Shown piece by piece: positions 1 to 7,303 of a DNA stretch of 10,850 bases. Every line of letters begins with the position of its first letter. Within the stretch, counting starts at the first letter, position 1. This DNA comes from an uncultured Actinomyces sp. (GTDB lineage Bacteria; Actinomycetota; Actinomycetes; Actinomycetales; Actinomycetaceae): positions 1 through 10,850 of the forward strand of contig CAJZFF010000029.1 of the NCBI GenBank assembly GCA_915069725.1, in the 5' to 3' direction. The position numbers were made by a program, and so were the translations under genes. Under the pieces are notes generated by a model. The model ran no database searches and was not told the origin of the DNA. It saw only the letters and a program-made list of their open reading frames with translations.

Positions 1-422
1 GGCCCCACCTGGTAGTCAAAGACATCCACCAGCTTCCGGTCAGGGCCAATCAGGTAGATCAGCGCGCTGTGGTACACAGAATACGGCACGCCAGGTTCCG
101 GGTTCTCCAGCTTCTTGCCGTCCAGCCGGTAGCCGAACGTTGCGCCCAGAATGTCGGAGAGCGCCCGGATGTTCTTCATGGTGCCCGTCAGGCCCACGAT
201 GCGCTCATCGAAGAAGCGCACGTACTGATCCAGCCGCTCGGGACTGTCATTGACCGGGTCGATCGTCACGAACACCGGCACGATGGCGTCCGGGTTCTTC
301 AGCGCCTGCATCACCTCGCCGAACTCGAACAGCGTGGTCGGGCAGATATCGGGGCATGAGCTGTAACCGATGGCCAGAAGCAGGTACTTGCCCGGAAAGG
401 AGTCCTGAGTGACCCTGCCCTT
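1..422 (-). other. SCO1/SenC thioredoxin-like copper-chaperone segment
   Basis: This is the downstream part of the TetR frame, listed apart because it is a different family. SCO proteins bind copper outside the membrane and help assemble the CuA centre of cytochrome c oxidase. Seen here: GKYLLLAIGYSSCPDICPTTL, with the two metal-binding cysteines at codons 354-356 and 342-344 (CxxxC), then VPVFVTIDPVNDSPERL, a typical SCO strand, and the third copper ligand, a histidine at codon 69-71 in VYHSALIYLIGP. The C-terminal end is outside the window. Codon choice differs from the TetR part: valine is mostly GTG and leucine almost always CTG here, while the TetR part prefers GTC and mixes CTC with CTG. 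This suggests a different source, perhaps a proteobacterium, joined near 412-424. Domain call is strong; origin is inference. Confidence 0.8.
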
Positions 423-815
423 CACGTGCTCCAGGTCGAAATGAATGGCGCGCCCCACCTCGGGATTGTCGCGGACGACCTCGGGGAAGGACAGGAGCCA
501 TCCGCGTTCCGACTCGACCGACTCGGCGCCGGCGACCAGGAGGTCTCCAAGATCCTCCAGCAGGGTACCGTCGCCGGATACGAAAGCCTCGATCGACGCG
601 GGTTCGGGGGGCTCCATACCGACGACGAGGAGATCGGCCTTGGAGGAGAAGTGGTTGAAGACGGTCCGGCGGGAGACCCCGGCGAGTGCGGCGACGTCGT
701 CAATCGTCATGGCGGCGTAGCCGCGGTCGCGGGTCAGGGTGAGCGCGGCCGCCCGGATGGCGGCGCGGGTGCGGCGCGTGTGGACGCTGCGTAGATCGAT
801 CGAAGACACGACCAC
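1..815 (-). CDS. TetR-family regulator running in frame into an SCO1/SenC domain (partial, chimeric)
   Basis: One uninterrupted frame, cut by the left edge (271 codons visible). From the GTG at 815, residues 14-63 are a TetR DNA-binding domain: a basic start (HTRRTRAAIR), then TIDDVAALAGVSRRTVFNHF followed by SSKADLL, the usual helix-turn-helix and the conserved segment after it. Residues 70-131 look like the start of a TetR ligand domain (FPEVVRDNPEVGRAI). At about residue 132 the similarity switches to SCO1/SenC with CPDIC at 154-158. Typical TetR proteins are about 190-210 residues, so the TetR part lacks roughly its last 60, and the SCO part lacks the membrane anchor that such extracytoplasmic proteins need. 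Start is uncertain: GTG at 824, 815 or 809 are in frame after a TGA at 825-827, none with a clear ribosome site. The TetR identity is secure; a functional fusion is doubtful. Target genes are unknown. Confidence 0.75.
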   Translation of the reverse strand, partial: MVVSSIDLRSVHTRRTRAAIRAAALTLTRDRGYAAMTIDDVAALAGVSRRTVFNHFSSKADLLVVGMEPPEPASIEAFVSGDGTLLEDLGDLLVAGAESVESERGWLLSFPEVVRDNPEVGRAIHFDLEHVKGRVTQDSFPGKYLLLAIGYSSCPDICPTTLFEFGEVMQALKNPDAIVPVFVTIDPVNDSPERLDQYVRFFDERIVGLTGTMKNIRALSDILGATFGYRLDGKKLENPEPGVPYSVYHSALIYLIGPDRKLVDVFDYQVG

Positions 816-819
816 ATCA

Positions 820-849
820 TGCACTCAGTGCAGAGTTGCACTCCATGCA
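820..849. promoter_or_regulatory. Probable TetR autoregulatory operator (TGCACT/AGTGCA half-sites)
   Basis: TGCACT at 820-825 and AGTGCA at 827-832 form a perfect 6-1-6 inverted repeat. AGTGCA at 827-832 and TGCACT at 837-842 form a second 6-4-6 inverted repeat, and a further TGCA lies at 846-849. The sites overlap the most upstream possible start codon of the TetR gene. TetR regulators usually bind inverted repeats at their own promoter, so autorepression is the natural reading. If so, the true start is likely the GTG at 815 or 809 rather than 824. Confidence 0.55.
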
Positions 850-966
850 GAAACGCGCGACGTTGGTCACGCCGTGCCGACCCGGGCTCGCCCGCCCATG
901 TTCCGCCTCGCCGGCCGCGCCCACCGGAAGCCGGAAAGAGCCGGTCACAACCCGGGGAACACGGCG

Positions 967-990
967 GGCGGGACCCGTCACCGTCCTGCC
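967..990 (-). terminator. Weak hairpin downstream of iolG
   Basis: GGCGGGAC at 967-974 and GTCCTGCC at 983-990 can pair over 8 positions with one imperfect pair and an 8-base loop, about 90 bases after the iolG stop. There is no T-tract, so this is only a candidate end for the iolE-iolG transcript. The rest of 850-1078 shows no gene or other clear structure. Confidence 0.2.
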
Positions 991-1078
991 GAGGGCGACC
1001 CTGGTGCGCCCGCGAACACGCAGCAATCGCGAACGCTCCGGCAGGCGGCCGTATCGGCGAGGACGATGACGGGAGGCT

Positions 1079-2089
1079 TCAGGCGTAGAAGGCGGGCTTG
1101 TCGATGAGCGTGACGTCGACCATCGGCGAGGACTCATCCTCCAGTGACGCGACCGCCGCGTCGACCACGGAGGTGGCCGCGTAGCCGTCCCAGGAGGTCG
1201 AGCCGGTGTGCTCGTCGCGGGCCACGGCGTTGATCCACTCCTGCACCTCGCGGTTGAAGGCGTCCTCGAAGCGGTCGATGTGCGACTGGCACATGGCGTT
1301 GCGGTTGCCGTGGATGTCGCGGATGTGGATCCGCTCCTGGTCGCCCAGCCTCACCGCGGCGGTCTCCAGCACGAGCTCGCACTCGATGGAGTAGGCGTAC
1401 TGCAGGTTGACGTTGACCTCGTCATCGATGCGCACGCCGGACTCGGTGTACATCACGACGACGACCGGGTCGATGAGGTGGTCGAAGCGGTGAGTGGTCG
1501 ACTTGGGGCGCTCGACGCGCACCTTGACGATCTCCTCACCCAGGAGCCAGCGCATCGTGTCGATCTCGTGGATCGCCGTGTCGTCGATGGCCATGCGCGA
1601 GGTGTAGGACTCCGGCACGGTGGGGTTGCGGTGACGGTTGTGGACCAGGAGGGCCTGGCCGTTCTCGCCGTCGTCGAGGACCTTCTTCATCTCGTTGTAG
1701 GCGGCGTCGAAGCGGCGCATGAAGCCCACGGTGACGAGCTTCTTGCCGGCCTTCTGCTCGGCCTCCATGATGGCGATGCAGTCCTCGGCGGTGGTGGCCA
1801 GGGGCTTCTCGCACAGGACGTACTTGCCGGCCTCGATGGCCTTGATGACGTCCGGGGCGTGGACCTTGCCGAAGGTGGCGATGAGGACGGCGTCGACGTC
1901 CGGGTCGTTGATGAGATCGTCGGCGCTGTCGTAGGCCTTCGCGCCGTAGGGCTGCGCGGCCGAGGCCGCGGCCTCGTGGTTGATGTCGGCCACGGCGACG
2001 ATCTCGCCGCCGGACAGGACGCCCGCGATGCGGGCCAGGTGGGCGCGGCCCATGCCGCCGGCGCCGATGAGTCCGATGCGTACAGTCAT
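1079..2089 (-). CDS. iolG: Inositol 2-dehydrogenase (Gfo/Idh/MocA family)
   Basis: NAD-dependent oxidation of myo-inositol to 2-keto-myo-inositol (scyllo-inosose), the first step of the pathway, in the cytosol. The 336-residue protein has the family length. Residues 5-16 carry the Rossmann motif GLIGAGGMGRAH, residues 93-97 the CEKPL motif with the catalytic-type lysine K95, and residues 169-177 DDTAIHEID with D170 and H174, which match the lysine-aspartate-histidine set of IolG enzymes. The second half is the usual alpha/beta substrate domain. The ATG at 2089 has GAGGAG about 8 bases upstream. It follows the iolE-like gene by 76 bases on the same strand and is probably co-transcribed. Related family members act on scyllo-inositol or other sugars, so exact substrate preference is not proved, but the surrounding complete iol set makes myo-inositol very likely. 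Confidence 0.88.
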   Translation of the reverse strand: MTVRIGLIGAGGMGRAHLARIAGVLSGGEIVAVADINHEAAASAAQPYGAKAYDSADDLINDPDVDAVLIATFGKVHAPDVIKAIEAGKYVLCEKPLATTAEDCIAIMEAEQKAGKKLVTVGFMRRFDAAYNEMKKVLDDGENGQALLVHNRHRNPTVPESYTSRMAIDDTAIHEIDTMRWLLGEEIVKVRVERPKSTTHRFDHLIDPVVVVMYTESGVRIDDEVNVNLQYAYSIECELVLETAAVRLGDQERIHIRDIHGNRNAMCQSHIDRFEDAFNREVQEWINAVARDEHTGSTSWDGYAATSVVDAAVASLEDESSPMVDVTLIDKPAFYA

Positions 2090-2113
2090 GATCTGTCTCC
2101 TCGTTGAGGTGGT

Positions 2114-2143
2114 GTCAGTGGTGAGTCAGTGATGAATCAGTGG
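2114..2143. repeat. Short tandem repeat, 11-base unit, about 2.7 copies
   Basis: In the iolE-iolG gap the plus strand reads GTCAGTGGTGA (2114-2124), GTCAGTGATGA (2125-2135) and ATCAGTGG (2136-2143). The copies differ at one or two bases. It lies between the stop of the iolE-like gene and the ribosome site of iolG, so it could affect spacing or message structure, but no function is evident. Confidence 0.6.
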
Positions 2144-2165
2144 CATACCGGACGACTGAAGCGTC

Positions 2166-3095
2166 TCAGGCCAGTCCCAGGCCGCACTCGGCCAAGTACT
2201 TGCGCATGTTGATGGCATTCTGCTTGGGGAAGGAGGGGTCGCAGGGGTAGCAGTCCTGCTCGCAGATCGCGTAGATCGGCTTGTCCAGGGCCGCCAGGGC
2301 GTCGACGAACTCGTGCATCTCGGGCAGGCCGGCGGGCGGGCAGACCGAGGCGCCCTTGGTGACGGCCTCACCGAAGGGCCAGTCCTTCTCATGGGCCTCT
2401 CGGGTGATGCCCTCGTCGAAGGCCTTGATGTGGACGTAGGTGATGCGCTCGGGGTACTTCCGGCACAGCTCGACGGGGTCGCCGCCTCCGTAGACGACGT
2501 GCCCGGAGTCCAGGCACAGGTTGACGTAGGTGGGGTCGGTGGCGTCGAAGATGCGGGCGATCTCCTCGGGGGTCTCGATGTGGGAGTCGCCGTGGGGGTG
2601 GAGGACCATCTTGAGGCCGTACTCGTCCAGGAGCATCTGCCCCAGGGCGTTGGCATGCTCGACGTAGAGCTTCCAGGCGTCGTCGGACAGGACGCGGTCG
2701 TCGGTCCACTCCCAGGTCTTGTCGTCGCGGTAGAGCGGGGGCAGGTGGACGATGTACTCGGCGCCGACGGCGGCGTGGGTCTCGGCGATGGCGCGGAAGG
2801 TCTTGAGGGTGGTCTCCCAGGCCTCCTGCTTGTGCAGGACGCCCCAGCCGGTACCGGCCACCACCCTCATGCCGAACTCGTCGCACCACTTCTGGAGCTC
2901 CTTGGGGTCGGTCGGGAAGTAGCCGAAGGGGCCGGTCTCGATGACCTCGAAACCGGCCTCGGCCATCTCCTCCCAGGCCTGACGGGGGTCCATCTGCCTG
3001 GGGTCCTCGGGGAACCAGACGCCCCACTGGTCGGGGCAGACACCGATGGTGAGCTTGGAGTACTTGGGGTCGTTGGTGTTGACGGCTTTGGACAT
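2166..3095 (-). CDS. iolE: Inosose dehydratase-type TIM-barrel protein (sugar phosphate isomerase/epimerase family)
   Basis: Predicted to remove water from 2-keto-myo-inositol to give 3D-(3,5/4)-trihydroxycyclohexane-1,2-dione, the second pathway step. The 309 residues fit the xylose-isomerase-like TIM barrel fold. Visible motifs in order: an N-terminal CPDQWGVWFPEDPRQ typical of actinobacterial IolE, VIETGPFGYFPTDP (residues 51-64), VLHPHGDSHIETPEEI with H166 and H168, CLDSGHVVYGGGDP with D196 and H199, YVHIKAFDE with H222, and a late acidic site at E279, together a plausible divalent metal site. The frame is open for another 104 codons upstream, but the ATG at 3095 is chosen because AAGGAG lies 6 bases before it and homology starts there. 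It is the first gene of a unit with iolG. IolI or IolH, same fold, are alternatives; I favour IolE because the pathway otherwise lacks this step. Confidence 0.8.
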   Translation of the reverse strand: MSKAVNTNDPKYSKLTIGVCPDQWGVWFPEDPRQMDPRQAWEEMAEAGFEVIETGPFGYFPTDPKELQKWCDEFGMRVVAGTGWGVLHKQEAWETTLKTFRAIAETHAAVGAEYIVHLPPLYRDDKTWEWTDDRVLSDDAWKLYVEHANALGQMLLDEYGLKMVLHPHGDSHIETPEEIARIFDATDPTYVNLCLDSGHVVYGGGDPVELCRKYPERITYVHIKAFDEGITREAHEKDWPFGEAVTKGASVCPPAGLPEMHEFVDALAALDKPIYAICEQDCYPCDPSFPKQNAINMRKYLAECGLGLA

Positions 3096-3120
3096 CGTTG
3101 TCTCCTTCGTGAGGCGTTCT

Positions 3121-3145
3121 CCGAATCGTTTCGGATGTGACATCC
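3121..3145. promoter_or_regulatory. Two overlapping palindromes in the iolE leader
   Basis: CCGAATCGTTTCGG (3121-3134) has complementary CCGAA and TTCGG ends. GGATGT-G-ACATCC (3133-3145) is a perfect 6-1-6 inverted repeat sharing two bases with the first. They sit 26-50 bases before the iolE start, where a repressor or second regulator could bind. The GGATGTGACA part is only loosely like the proposed IolR motif. No factor can be named. Confidence 0.35.
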
Positions 3146-3177
3146 ACTGTACTCTCCCGCCGACCAAGAATCTAGGA

Positions 3178-3193
3178 CTTTGTACTAACAAAG
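3178..3193. promoter_or_regulatory. IolR-like operator upstream of iolE-iolG
   Basis: CTTTGTACTAACAAAG is a perfect inverted repeat of 6-base arms around ACTA, 83 bases before the iolE start. Its core TGTACTAACA matches 9 of 10 positions of the IolR consensus KGWCHTRACA that I recall for Corynebacterium glutamicum. It shares TTTGT-N4-ACA with the sites before iolA and iolC. It is therefore the most symmetrical member of a three-site set, presumably bound by the GntR protein encoded at the right end. Confidence 0.55.
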
Positions 3194-3271
3194 ACGTCTG
3201 ATCTTTGGCGCCCCCACCACTCGCCGGAGCCTCGGAGCCCTCCTCCTTCCGCCCCCAGGACGCACTGCGCC

Positions 3272-3383
3272 GACTCCGATTGGGGACGTACCTTCCGCAT
3301 GACGACTGCGTTTTGTCCAGGATGACTGCGGTCAGGTTGTCGCCGTCCTGCATGAAAGTACGTCCCCAGCACGAATCGCAGTC
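3272..3383. repeat. Long imperfect extragenic hairpin (REP/MITE-like candidate)
   Basis: The outer arms are GACTCCGATT (3272-3281) and AATCGCAGTC (3374-3383), 9 of 10 pairing. The next arms are GGGGACGTAC (3282-3291) and GTACGTCCCC (3358-3367), 10 of 10 pairing, with a 6-base bulge (3368-3373) on one side. Pairing continues inward with TTC/ATG against CATGAA around a 3-base bulge. The roughly 60-base centre has repeats of GACTGCG. The fold is much longer than a normal terminator and looks like a palindromic extragenic repeat, but copy number elsewhere cannot be seen from this window. Confidence 0.5.
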
Positions 3384-3396
3384 CCCAACACGAGCA

Positions 3397-3466
3397 CGCG
3401 GACGCACCGCAGGGCTCGCGGACTCATCCTGCAGGATCAGTCTTTGAGGCCTATGGTGCGTCCGCG
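3397..3466 (-). terminator. Candidate transcription terminator of iolA
   Basis: CGCGGACGCACC (3397-3408) and GGTGCGTCCGCG (3455-3466) are perfect 12-base inverted repeats, starting 25 bases after the iolA stop. The 46-base loop contains the palindrome ATCCTGCAGGAT (3426-3437). There is no T-tract, which is common for high-GC actinobacteria, so termination is inferred from position and stem strength. Confidence 0.4.
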
Positions 3467-3491
3467 ACGATGGGTGGCGGAGCGGCCGCGC

Positions 3492-4985
<1,494 letters not shown>

Positions 4986-5018
4986 CGTTATCGACTCCTG
5001 ATTGTCGGTTTCGCGGAT

Positions 5019-5038
5019 CCACCCCGCCTATGGGGTGG
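5019..5038 (-). promoter_or_regulatory. Leader hairpin before iolA
   Basis: CCACCCC (5019-5025) and GGGGTGG (5032-5038) pair perfectly around a 6-base loop, about 22 bases upstream of the iolA ribosome site. It could stabilise the message or influence translation; no riboswitch family is recognisable. Confidence 0.35.
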
Positions 5039-5140
5039 GTAGGGCCGGACTCAGACCAAGGTCTCACTGGCGGACCGGCCGGGCGCCCAGCGCCTTGCAT
5101 GTGCCCCCAGCCTAACGTCCTAGACGGCGAATGGCGTCGT

Positions 5141-5153
5141 TTTGTCAGAACAT
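5141..5153. promoter_or_regulatory. IolR-like operator upstream of iolA
   Basis: TTTGTCAGAACAT is identical over 13 bases to the element before iolC. Its core TGTCAGAACA matches 9 of 10 positions of the IolR consensus KGWCHTRACA as I recall it. On the minus strand it reads ATGTTCTGACAAA and includes CTGACA, close to a -35 box, so a bound repressor would block RNA polymerase. A clear -10 box was not found at the right distance. Confidence 0.6.
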
Positions 5154-5237
5154 AATCGGGGCGTTGACCACATCGTGATCTGAGAGGCCCACCGACGCGA
5201 CGGTCGAGGGACCCCCTCCCCGGGAGGGAGTACGCCC

Positions 5238-5280
5238 ACGGCGGGGGTCCACGGCACTATCCGCCGTGGGCCCCCGCCGT
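5238..5280 (-). terminator. Strong GC-rich hairpin after iolD
   Basis: The 18-base arms at 5238-5255 and 5263-5280 pair at 17 positions around a 7-base loop (ACTATCC). It starts 63 bases beyond the iolD stop and lies before the iolA promoter region, just where the iolC-aldolase-iolB-iolD transcript should end. No T-tract follows, so it may slow polymerase or protect the 3' end rather than act alone. Confidence 0.6.
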
Positions 5281-5343
5281 CGCGGCCGGCGCAGAGGCGC
5301 GCCGTCATCCGCGTCCTACCTGCGATCCCTTCAGGTAGTGGTC

Positions 5344-7251
5344 TTACAGGTAGTGACGCTGAGGCTTGCGATCACGCAAGTACTCCTCGTAGGCGCGCTG
5401 CGTGGACTCCAGTTCGGAGACCCCCGAGACCGGCACGTCCCACCAGCTCGAGCCGGGCGGGTTGGGGCCGTAGAGATCGGTCTCGATGTGGATCATCGTG
5501 GGACGGTCGGAGGCCTCGGCCTTGCGGTAGGCCTCCTTGAACTCCGCGATGGTGTGGACCTCGAGGACGTCCAGGCCCCAGGAGCGGGCGTTGGCGGCGA
5601 TGTCGACACCGTCGATGATCTGCTCGTCGGCCAGGTGGCTGCCCTCGCCGCGCTGGCGGTACTTGGTGCCGAAGCGCTGGGAGCCGCGGGACTCCGACAG
5701 GGCGCCGATGGAGCAGAAGCCGTAGTTCTGCAGCAGGACGTAGATGACCTTGATGTTCTCCTGGACCACGGTGGCCAGCTCCATGGGGAGCATCTGGTAG
5801 GTGCCGTCACCCACGATGGAGACCACCTCGGCCTCGGGGCGGGCGAGCTTGACGCCCATGGCGGCGGGCACCTCGTAGCCCATGCAGGAGAAGGCGTACT
5901 CCACGTGGTACTGCAGCGGGCTGCGGGCCTGCCACAGGGCCTGGAGGTCGCCGGGCATGGAGCCGGCGGCGTTGATGACCACGTCCTCCTCCCCCATGAG
6001 CTCGTTGAGGGCGCCGAAGACCTCGGTCTGGGCGGGCAGGGGCCCGTGGTCCAGGTGGTAGCAGCGCTCGGTGGCCTTGAGCCAGGCCTCCTTCTCCGCG
6101 GTGATCTCCTCGGAGTAGGCCGCCTCGACGTGGTAGTCCGCGAGCGCCTCTGTCAGGGCGGCCAGCGCCTCGCGGGCGTCGGCCACCACCATCTCGGCGC
6201 TCTCCTTGGCGGCGTCGAAGGGGGTGACGTTGATGTTCACGAACTTCACGTCGGGGTTCTTGAACTGGGTCTTGGAGGCCGTGGTGAAGTCGGAGTAGCG
6301 GGTGCCCACGCCGATGATGAGGTCGGCCTTGTCGGCGATGTGGTTGCCGGAGTCGCAGCCGGTGGAGCCCACGCCGCCCACGGCGCTGGGGTGGTCGAAG
6401 TTGATGGCGCCCTTGCCGGCCTGGGTGTCGCCCACCGGGATGCCGGTGGCGGTGGCCAGGGCGCGCAGCTCCTCGCTGGCTCCGGCGTAGATGGTGCCGC
6501 CGCCGGCGATGATGAGGGGGCGCTTGGCGGCCTTGATGAGGGCGACGGCGCGCTCCAGGGCGGCGGGCTCGGGTACCGGGCGGCGCACGTGCCACACGCG
6601 CTTGCGGAACAGCTCCACGGGCCAGTCGAAGACCTCGGCCTGGACGTCCTGGGGCATGGCGATGGTGACCGCGCCGGTCTCGGCGGGGTCGGTGAGCACG
6701 CGCATGGCGTTGAGCAGTGAGGGGATGAGCTGCTCGGGCCGGTTGATGCGGTCGAAGAAGCGCGAGACGGGGCGGAAGGCGTCATTGACGCTGACATCCA
6801 GGCTGGTGGGGTCCTCCAGCTGCTGGAGCACGGGGTCGGGGACGCGGGTGGCGAACTGGTCGGAGGGGAAGAGCAGCACCGGCAGACGGTTGGTGGTGGC
6901 CAGGGCGGCCCCGGTGACCATGTTGAGGGAGCCCGGGCCGATGGAGGCCGTGCACATGTAGGTCTGGAGGCGGTTGGTGGTCTTGGCGAAGGCGGCGGCC
7001 GCGTGCACCTGCCCCTGCTCGTTGCGGGGCATGATGTAGGGCATCTCCTGCTCGCCGTCGGCGCGGGCGATCTCGTTCTGCAGGAGGGCCTGGCCGATGC
7101 CGGCCACGTTGCCGTGACCGAAGATGCCGAAGGCCCCGGCGATGAGGCGCTGCTCGACGCCGTCGCGCTCGGAGTACTGGTTGGACAGGAAACGGATGGT
7201 GGCCTGGGCGACCGTCAGACGGATCGTGCCGGCGTAGGCTTCGTTGCTCAT
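5344..7251 (-). CDS. iolD: 3D-(3,5/4)-trihydroxycyclohexane-1,2-dione hydrolase (acylhydrolase)
   Basis: Thiamine-diphosphate enzyme that opens the inositol-derived ring to give 5-deoxy-D-glucuronate, the third step of the pathway. The 635 residues match the family. The N-terminal pyrimidine-binding domain has GIFGHGNVAGIGQAL (residues 42-56) and PRNEQGQVHAAAAFAK with the likely catalytic glutamate E78. The middle domain lies near 220-350 (PLIIAGGG, then VGGVGSTGCDSGN). The C-terminal cofactor domain has the GDG motif at 481-483 ending at N509 in LLQNYG, which binds the magnesium-diphosphate. The GSSWWDVPVSGVS stretch near the end is typical of IolD rather than acetolactate synthase. It is the last gene of its unit, 52 bases after iolB. 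The Shine-Dalgarno signal (AGAGAAGAA) is weak, so its translation may depend partly on the upstream gene. Confidence 0.95.
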   Translation of the reverse strand: MSNEAYAGTIRLTVAQATIRFLSNQYSERDGVEQRLIAGAFGIFGHGNVAGIGQALLQNEIARADGEQEMPYIMPRNEQGQVHAAAAFAKTTNRLQTYMCTASIGPGSLNMVTGAALATTNRLPVLLFPSDQFATRVPDPVLQQLEDPTSLDVSVNDAFRPVSRFFDRINRPEQLIPSLLNAMRVLTDPAETGAVTIAMPQDVQAEVFDWPVELFRKRVWHVRRPVPEPAALERAVALIKAAKRPLIIAGGGTIYAGASEELRALATATGIPVGDTQAGKGAINFDHPSAVGGVGSTGCDSGNHIADKADLIIGVGTRYSDFTTASKTQFKNPDVKFVNINVTPFDAAKESAEMVVADAREALAALTEALADYHVEAAYSEEITAEKEAWLKATERCYHLDHGPLPAQTEVFGALNELMGEEDVVINAAGSMPGDLQALWQARSPLQYHVEYAFSCMGYEVPAAMGVKLARPEAEVVSIVGDGTYQMLPMELATVVQENIKVIYVLLQNYGFCSIGALSESRGSQRFGTKYRQRGEGSHLADEQIIDGVDIAANARSWGLDVLEVHTIAEFKEAYRKAEASDRPTMIHIETDLYGPNPPGSSWWDVPVSGVSELESTQRAYEEYLRDRKPQRHYL

Positions 7252-7303
7252 CGTGGTTCTTCTCTGCTCTTCTCAGGTGGTGGGGCGGTCGAAAGGCGGA
7301 TCG

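Larger units (their letters stand above)
3096..3491. other. 396-base non-coding gap between iolA and iolE
   Basis: No gene is supported here. From right to left it holds a 12-base inverted repeat after iolA (3397-3466), a long imperfect hairpin (3272-3383), a palindromic operator-like element (3178-3193) and two overlapping small palindromes next to the iolE start (3121-3145). The promoter of the iolE-iolG unit must be in the left part, but I could not pick out convincing -35 and -10 boxes. Confidence 0.8.
4986..5343. other. 358-base non-coding gap and long leader before iolA
   Basis: No gene is supported. The gap holds a strong hairpin after iolD (5238-5280), an IolR-like element (5141-5153), a small inverted repeat AGACC-AA-GGTCT (5053-5064) and a 7-base stem hairpin (5019-5038). 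If transcription starts just after the operator, iolA has an unusually long untranslated leader of about 100 bases or more. Confidence 0.8.

Noticed and set aside
739..1137. Several short open frames on both strands in and around the TetR-iolG gap
   Set aside because: Arginine- and proline-rich, no ribosome sites, overlapping each other in different frames as expected of random high-GC sequence.
3096..3407. Upstream extension of the iolE-like protein by 104 codons
   Set aside because: The extension runs through the operator and the extragenic hairpin, has no homology-like content, and the ATG at 3095 has a strong ribosome site.
3426..3437. Perfect 12-base palindrome ATCCTGCAGGAT
   Set aside because: It has no loop and no second copy in the window; I treat it as part of the loop of the iolA terminator candidate rather than a separate site.
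5266..6720. Plus-strand open frame of 484 codons opposite iolD
   Set aside because: Same low-complexity antisense pattern; iolD on the minus strand has the complete thiamine-diphosphate motifs.
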